A DNA stretch of 64,000 bases, from positions 58,883-122,882 of the forward strand of contig JAANBC010000031.1 of the NCBI GenBank assembly GCA_014621405.1. The letters are read 5' to 3'. The translations under genes and the position numbers were made by a program. The stretch is from Stylonectria norvegica. Taxonomy: Eukaryota > Ascomycota > Sordariomycetes > Hypocreales > Nectriaceae. This document shows positions 57,675 to 64,000 of this stretch, in pieces. The notes under the pieces are model-generated. The model saw nothing but the letters and a program-made list of their open reading frames with translations, was not told the origin of the DNA and made no database searches. The stretch's first letter is position 1, and each line of letters begins with the position of its first letter.

Positions 57675-59177
57675 TCAAGCATCAGGATCCTCCAGCTCTT
57701 CCTGCTCCACCCCCTCCACCCACGTCTCAACCCTCCTCTCCCTCCTCTCCCTATCCTCCCCATCCAACCTCCTCGCCTTCTCGCACTTCCTCCGCATGAC
57801 CTCAAGCGGGATCATGCGCCCCGTGACATTATAGAAATTCGCCTGCATCTCCAGCCACTTGCTCTTCTGGTACTTGCTCTCCACCGTCGCCAGCAGCCGG
57901 CAGTCGCGCGCGCTAAACGACGCGTCCGGCTCGATCTCCAGGTTCGGCGGGTACATCTCGCCCCAGATCACCTCGCTCAGGTACCGCATCTGTCGCCGCG
58001 TCTCGCGGTCTTGGTAGTGCACGCCCGAGGACGACGAGGAGGAGGATTCCGACGAGGCTTCGTCGCCCGAGAAGGATGCGGCGGCTGTAGTAGCGGCTGC
58101 GGCTTTGGCTTTGGCCTTTTTGGTCTCGGCGGCGACTTTGGTGTTGCGTGTGCCTTTGTGCCATTTGTTGTTGACGGGTGCTTTGCCCTTGCCTTTGTCT
58201 TTGGGTTTACCTTTGCCTTTCCCTTTGCCCTTGTCCTTGTCCTTGGCTTTTCCCTTGTCAGCGGCGGGTTTCACTGGAGTCCAATTGTCCCGGACAGAAG
58301 AGTTTTCGTTCTCCTTGTCGTTGGAGGTGGTCTCGTCACCGGTAGTCACTGCAGCGTCCGTCTCCTCTGCAGTTGTCTCCTCAGCCGACGTCCCTTCCGC
58401 AGGTGTATCTTCAGCTGTCGTCTCCTCGCCTTCATCCGTCGTCTCGCGAGGCCGATCCTTGATGACATGCCACCGCGCCTTGACCTCTTTCTTTCCGCGA
58501 TTGAGGGCATTGCCAATATCCGCCCAAGTCTCATTGCCCTCCTTCATGGCTCGCACGAGAGCGTCTTCGGAGCGCGACCAGCCCGAGCCATCGTCCATGT
58601 AGCTCTTGGTGTCGTCTCCGGACGTTGATACCCTGGAAGGTGTTGCGGTCGTGTTGGCTTCTGTCGAGGCCTCGTCGGTTTGGGCTGACGAGTCGACCTG
58701 TTCCGAGATGTCGGCTTGGTCTGAGGTGTTGGTATCAGTGGTTTCCTCTGTCTCTCCGGAGGGCTGAGAGTCTTCGCCTTCGCTCGATTCGGGCTTCTTC
58801 TTCTTGCCCTTGGTCTTCTTGCTGCGTCTTCTGTCTCTGCTCGGCTCGCTCTCGCTCTCCTGCTGTACCTCGGACGACGAAACATCTGTGTCGTCTGCAG
58901 AGCTGTCCTTGCTCGTCGTCTGGTAGGAGTCGCCCTCGTCGGTCTTCTCGACCGAAGTAGTATACTCGCCGCTCGTCTCCTCGCCAGTCTCCTCCTCGGT
59001 AGAGTCCATGGGCAAGGGGTCGTCGGGACCAGACGACTCCCACTGCCACTCGGAGTTTTCGGCAGCTGTGACGGGCATCTCTTTTGGCACGACGGGGTCT
59101 TCGCCCATCATAAGGTTTCCGAGCGAGACGTGGAAGTTCTCGGGCGAGAGTGCTGCGTTGTGAGGTGACCAGCTCAT
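57675..59177 (-). CDS. SANT/Myb-like protein with extended low-complexity regions
   Basis: A single exon encodes 500 residues. A Myb/SANT-like domain at about 200-242 (GWSRSEDALVRAMKEGNETW, then ADIGNALNRGKKEVKARW) has the three spaced bulky aromatic positions of the fold. It is flanked by acidic Ser/Thr/Glu-rich tracts (about 60-190 and 243-290), then a Lys/Gly tract with repeated DKGKGKGK units (about 305-335) and a Ser run. A conserved C-terminal block YLSEVIWGEMYPPNLEIEPDASF with RDCRLLATVESKYQKSKWLEM probably forms a second helical domain. Role is probably DNA or chromatin binding, inferred from the SANT domain. The ATG at 59177 is the first in frame. Confidence 0.85.
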   Translation of the reverse strand: MSWSPHNAALSPENFHVSLGNLMMGEDPVVPKEMPVTAAENSEWQWESSGPDDPLPMDSTEEETGEETSGEYTTSVEKTDEGDSYQTTSKDSSADDTDVSSSEVQQESESEPSRDRRRSKKTKGKKKKPESSEGEDSQPSGETEETTDTNTSDQADISEQVDSSAQTDEASTEANTTATPSRVSTSGDDTKSYMDDGSGWSRSEDALVRAMKEGNETWADIGNALNRGKKEVKARWHVIKDRPRETTDEGEETTAEDTPAEGTSAEETTAEETDAAVTTGDETTSNDKENENSSVRDNWTPVKPAADKGKAKDKDKGKGKGKGKPKDKGKGKAPVNNKWHKGTRNTKVAAETKKAKAKAAAATTAAASFSGDEASSESSSSSSSGVHYQDRETRRQMRYLSEVIWGEMYPPNLEIEPDASFSARDCRLLATVESKYQKSKWLEMQANFYNVTGRMIPLEVMRRKCEKARRLDGEDRERRERRVETWVEGVEQEELEDPDA

Positions 59178-60303
59178 TATGGGGAAGGGGGTCTCTTAGG
59201 CCGTGTATCGGATGTTGCGTAGGCTTGAGTGAAGGTATGCTCTGTACAGCGTATGTCAGTCAAGAGCTTAATTGGAGCTGATGATGTACTTACACGCGAC
59301 GAAAAGGAATCCAAGCTGTGTAAGACTCAAGTCTCGCTGGTATCTGTTTGCTGCAGCGGGTTGACAACGTTAGCAACCAAGCACACCAAGACAACATCCG
59401 GAAAGGAAACACCAAGCAACCGACCTCGTCTCTCTGCAGCGCAGCTTTGCCCCAGAAAGTGAGCGCCGACAGCTTACAATAGTTATGTTTGAAAAAGGTA
59501 CAGTAGTCGACGTTGTATCTATAGTGAGGCGTTGCGGGTGTCGTTGATACTCACGTATTGTGATGTAAGTAGTGATGGTGACTGTGTTAATTTGGTGTTG
59601 GTGTTGAAAGCAGAAATCCAGGAGCAGAGAGGGAGGGATGATATAGCTGAGGTGCTTTCTTGAATCAGCCTGTAAACAGAAGCTGGCAACTGGTGCAGCT
59701 GATGGCTCTCTCATGAATGACCGTTGGCATTGTTGAGCCATTCGAGAATCAGGGGTTGTCCACAGACTCACCAGCTGTTGTGTTGCAGTTTACACCTGTG
59801 AGCATTGTAGCAGATGAATCCTCATCACCAACGCCTATACCTTAGAAAGCTCATGATCGCTTCACTAGTAGTTTACTGATTTAATATATTTAGACGTACT
59901 ACGTGGAAGTACATGTCCCAAATTGCCCTGCCCGACTCTTCGCATGTTTCCTACCCTACGCTCCAATGCCGAGTTTCCGTTTCATCTGAGTTAAGCCTAT
60001 CTCACAAGACGAAAGGAGGAGATCGTTTATACAAAGGCTTCATCTGTTTATTCATCTGCTGTAATTTGCTCTTTCTCAATCATCTCCGTAAATATGATCA
60101 ACAGAGGTAGTAGGGGTTCGAGTAGCCGGCGCCAATAACACTAAGCCCATTAGAGCTGACTCATCTCACAAACATTCGATTCAACGCTGTATAATTTAGA
60201 TCTACATAGATATTATACATTTCCCCAAACACTACCCTCAAACGGTAGAGACTCCATCGCCTCCGTTCACGACTCCACTGATAATTACCAAGACGAAGGT
60301 ATC
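59178..60303. other. divergent intergenic region (SANT protein / DUF4202 protein)
   Basis: GT and AG pairs near 59230-59560 suggest a spliced 5' leader of the SANT gene. No coding gene is recognised. Confidence 0.4.
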
Positions 60304-60980
60304 ATGGCTGATTCCCTGCCCCATCTCCCGGCCGAATACGCCCGCGGCCTCGAACTCATTGACGAAGCTCACGCGAAAGACCCAAAGACCACCACAGGCC
60401 CCGATGGCTCGACGGTGCCTTACGAGCTACACTATGCTCGCAAAATGACCAAGTGGCTCGCCTTACGCTGTCCATCCGCACCACCTGTGCTCCAGCTAGC
60501 ATGCCGAGCTCAGCACTTCAGAAGGTCCGTGAGAAGCACAGTCTCATATCGAGTTGAACTCATCGTTTCACCAGGTGGGAAATCCCTCGAAACAGCTTTC
60601 CCATGACCCGCCCCGGCTACTTGACGTGGCGCGCAAAACTCAAGGCCCAAGCCGCTCAGCAAGTCGCTGAGCTGCTGGGTTCCCCGTCCGTTACGCCGCC
60701 CATCCCAGACGAGGACCGAGAGCGCGTCGCTGCCTTGATCCGCAAGGAGAACCTCAGCTCCGACGAGGAGACACAGGTCCTCGAGGACGTTGCTTGCCTG
60801 GTCTTCCTCGATGACCAGTTCGATGACTTCGAAAGCAAGGCCGACATTGACGAGGAAAAGATCATCGGCATTCTGCGTAAGACGTGGGGCAAGATGGGCG
60901 ACCCAGGGCGGAAGCTGGCTCTCGCCATGGACCTGAGTGAACGAGCTCAGATGCTGATAGGAAAGGCCCTGGCGTCATAG
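60304..60980 (+). CDS. DUF4202 family protein
   Basis: Exons 60304-60524 and 60575-60980 give 208 residues. The intron uses GTCCGT and CACCAG and the join reads QHFRR-WEIPRNSFPMTRPGYLTWR, the signature region of the family. The protein is helical; the C-terminal block EDVACLVFLDDQFDDFESK has conserved acidic residues. The family occurs in fungi and bacteria, and no biochemical role is known to me. His512-type residues before the seam and the FLDDQ acidic cluster resemble an HD-like metal site, but this is speculation. Confidence 0.88.
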
Positions 60981-63900
60981 CCTTAGCCTCAAGTGCCCCA
61001 GTGGTGACACCACGGAGCGTATGTAGTCAACTCTTTTCTCCCAACGATAACGATCTCGGCATCCCAAGGAGTCAATGTTCATCGAAGAAGAGCGAGAGCG
61101 CCGTCATTGATCAATCAGCCAAATGTTCCGGCTTCTCAGTCACGGGCTGGGTAGTCATCCAAGGCCGTAATTTATCGGACCTCCCTCCCAAACCTCAATC
61201 ATTTTCCGGTGACGATGAAAACCGCAAAGCCAAGCAAGCCCCGGCGTGATGTGGCACAAGACCACCAACTTACGCACTTCCAGAACATGTCCAACATGGC
61301 GTAGCGGAACCTGTGAATCCCTCAGAGATGCTCATAAACGGCGTGAAGAGCCTGCATCGCGTTGGATCCATTGGCCATCAGCGCTCGACAAGTGCTTGAC
61401 ACTCCCCCCAAAGTTCCCCCCCAACCCCCAACGTGCAGAGCCCAGGCTGCATTGTCTTGTCTGGAAGATTCTCGAGGACGACAAAAAGGGAGCCTGTGTA
61501 ACCCTGGCCGGGGTGTAGAGAGAATCAAGTATGCCCTGGAGATCCCGTGGGTTTGGGGGCGGGAGCACAAGAGATCCGGCGGCCTCGCGATCCAGCACGT
61601 CCATCAGGAACACCGTCATCACGGCGTTTCTCGAAAACTCGTAGCTCTTCCCAAGCCCGCTGGATCTCATGCTTCCAGAGGCACGTCGCCTATCGGAAGT
61701 ATTGAGATACCATGATACGACTCTCGGCTGAATAGGCTCGGTTGATGGGTTTCCGTGTCTTCGGCGCCTTGACTCTCGACGTGTGGATGTGTGGCGTCAC
61801 CCGGCATGCCCAACATCCGCCTTATTCTGTTCTCCAGGATTCTGGTGATTGATGATAGTCTAGCGTACCATTGCCAATATACTCGAGCCGCATGTAGGAG
61901 ATGCGCAAGACAAAAGCGTGATGGATGGCCCTTGCTGCTGGGGCGTTCCCTCTCGCATCTGCCCATCACAGCTGCACCCCTGACGTCAACACGGGATTTG
62001 GGCGCTGCCCAGTTGCTACACTGAGTGTGAATGTGATAGATGCTTTCCCAAGCCACGACTTGGTCTCTAGACCGCACTAAATCCGGCTGCTTCCCATCCG
62101 GCTGCTCCCTTGGTATCGAGTCCTGCTTGTTCTCATAGCCATTGTTTGTTGATGTGACATCAAACTGGGACTATTTCGGGCGACGTCCCATAGCTGTGGA
62201 ACATCGAACGCAACATGAACCAACGTTGTCGTGCCATGTCTCTGCCCATTGAGCCACCCCCCTGCGATGGATCGTCCCGGACAAGACCCTTGAATCCCTG
62301 GAACGGGGAGCCTCGAAGGCACCGTCAGGGATGAGGCAGATTGACAGCTCTGTCACATATTGGTCGGCACCGATTTTAGGGCCCGTAGCTTCGTCGAATA
62401 CTTTCTGAAGCGCGGCTGCCGAATCAAATCGTCACAGCCGCTGCCGGGCTCGCAATTCCCTCCCTTACGTCCCTTGCGTGCGCGTCTTCAGCCGACTCGG
62501 ATTTTGGAACGTGAATCCGGGAGCTGAAGCTGCGGCGAATGCTGTTGAACGAGCCGGGTTGTAGAACAAACCGAGCTGAGCTAGCCACTTATAGCTGCCA
62601 ATGCGGTCCTCGGCGTTGTGGGGGGTCTAAGATGGGGGCACAGATGCATGACAGATCCTAGGACGAACTGCCGGCGTCACTTGGAGGGGAATCTGAATGC
62701 CTCCTTGACTAGCTGCAGCGTTTCCTTCGTACCTGGTACCATATACGACCAGCTATCAGAGTAGGCTCTGTAACCAAGAGCCGCTATGTTGGTCTACTAG
62801 TAGGCTGGCGTTGAGAGAAGAACACTTGTGATTTGGCGCTTATAGAAAAACCTAGTGATTCGTCATGGTAAACGGGCTGGTGCCGAAATTTGGCTGACCT
62901 CGTTTCCTGGCTTCGTTGGCGCCAGCTGATTATTTCAATTGACCCTTGCTTTTCCCTGTACTTCCGCGTTCCCATAGGAAGTCCTCTGACTAGGAGCCGC
63001 GCGCGATGGGGGGCCATGGATCATGGACTCATGGACTCATGGACTCATGGACCGATCCCTATCTCGGGGGGCCGTGGAGCCTGGGTTACGACGTTACTTT
63101 TGGCCCTTGAACCAGGTCACCAAAGCCACCCAGATCCGGTGGGGGAAGGAGCTGAAGCCATGTCGCTTGTGATCTGATCGCCGTAGGGATGTCGCTGGGG
63201 GTGTTCATCCGATGCGGTTCGACAAGGTTGTCATTGAGCCCGAAGGGATGGTAACCGAGCCGCCACAGTCTCTGGGCTGGTTGTGCTGTAGATCCCATCT
63301 CCCACTTCAGCCCGGAGTGGTCAGGCTAAGCAAGCGTCCGGGGTTACGGGTCGAAACTTGCATGGCCAATCGACAAATGCGCGTCGCGAACGTAAAATTA
63401 GAAGCAGAGTTTCTATTCAAGAGCCGTCCCATCAAAAGCTCCCATCAGGATGCTGGCATGCGGCGGCAGACGTCGAAGAAAGACTCGGCGGATTTGATGC
63501 AAGGATATGGCCTTGTGTATCTCTTCTTGTGAGAGAACTAAAGAAATCGTACCTCCATATCTCCGAGAGATTTGTTCCCGAGTAAGGCAGAGGAAACAAG
63601 GGCGACGGCATGTGAAATGTGAATCTCTCCCAGGAATACTCAAGCTAGCATGTGGCGTAGCTTGGAGCGGATCAGCTGTAGTGGCTATACTGTGATGGGG
63701 CGTTGGCCGCTCGCCGCTTCGCAGGCTTCATCCAGTTCAGAGATTCGGATTGTCAGGCCCCTATATCGTGGCGCGTCAGCAAGCGTCGAGCAGCTTCCCA
63801 CCTACACATTGGCTGTCCGTTGAGGGAACCAGAACTCAGTATATGCATGGCTTTGCGGTATTACATATCTACTGTAGATACCAAGTCGAGCAGGAGGGAG

Positions 63901-64000
63901 CTGAAATCCATGGATCTAAGTGGAGCCCCCGATGCACCCAGCACTAGACGGACCCTACCGGGGCCGCCGCAGGCACCGTGCCAAACTGCCCCCGGTCCTC
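60981..64000. other. gene-free interval at right edge
   Basis: In 3 kb I recognise no gene on either strand. The longest frames (61332-61670, 61667-62077 minus; 63212-63532 plus) do not match a family and have no clean splice partners. A tandem of ATGGACTC units lies at about 63023-63050. Confidence 0.45.
63023..63050. repeat. short tandem repeat of CATGGACT units
   Basis: Three to four copies of a 9-bp unit (CATGGACT plus one base) follow each other with no mismatch beyond the edges. Confidence 0.75.

Noticed and set aside
58011..58628. 205-codon plus-strand frame antisense to the SANT protein
   Set aside because: Shadow of the Lys/Gly-rich tract; its Val/Phe/Gly repeats are the reverse reading of the coding repeat.
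61332..62077. Two overlapping minus-strand open frames that might be exons of one gene
   Set aside because: No family match and no splice pair with branch site that gives a sensible protein.

Overview
The window is nuclear DNA of a filamentous ascomycete. Genes carry many 49-75 bp introns with GT-AG borders, CTGAC/CTAAC branch sites and short spacers. The protein set fits a Sordariomycete, probably Hypocreales: TFC3, SCAP, samB, ZRG17, MGM1 and a mating-pheromone precursor of the kind known from Trichoderma relatives. All exon borders below were joined by hand from reading frame, splice signals and known family sequence. None is backed by transcript data.

Layout: 1-1029 (-) is the 5' part of a D-3-phosphoglycerate dehydrogenase gene. 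2904-4460 (-) is NAP1. 5080-7367 is a complete but dead piggyBac-type DNA transposon with 36-bp inverted ends. Its transposase frame carries about 29 stops of the C-to-T / G-to-A kind left by repeat-induced point mutation (RIP). 7497-12152 (+) is the P5B ATPase YPK9 in 13 exons. 12660-13946 (+) is a cyclopropane-fatty-acid-synthase-like methyltransferase with a GC-AG intron. 14063-14364 (-) is a 53-residue complex I subunit with a 25-nt exon. 14971-16080 (+) is a UBE2J1-type membrane E2, and 16283-22547 (-) is TFIIIC subunit TFC3.

23025-24020 (-) is a basic conserved protein. 24704-25778 (+) is an AIM6-like phosphodiesterase. 26206-26827 (+) is cyanase. 27521-27700 (+) encodes a 59-residue peptide with three SPGYPLGC[N/T]VM units that ends in a CaaX box. 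It is read as a lipopeptide pheromone precursor and is the most unusual locus here. 28650-29983 (+) is EBP2 and 31065-32936 (-) is the MYND protein samB/MUB1.

35530-36534 (-) is an unknown membrane protein. 37144-38608 (+) is ZRG17, 38987-41857 (-) is MGM1 and 42272-44886 (+) is SPB1. 44929-46406 (-) is a JMJD7-like JmjC hydroxylase. 48640-52216 (+) is SCAP. 55700-56638 (+) is a 14-3-3-like protein, 57675-59177 (-) a SANT/Myb-like low-complexity protein, and 60304-60980 (+) a DUF4202 protein. No gene was recognised after 60980.

Most genes are unrelated housekeeping functions: ribosome biogenesis (EBP2, SPB1), mitochondria (MGM1, complex I subunit), ER and sterol homeostasis (SCAP, E2, ZRG17), vacuole (YPK9) and chromatin/transcription (NAP1, TFC3). 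I see no biosynthetic cluster, rRNA, tRNA or CRISPR array.
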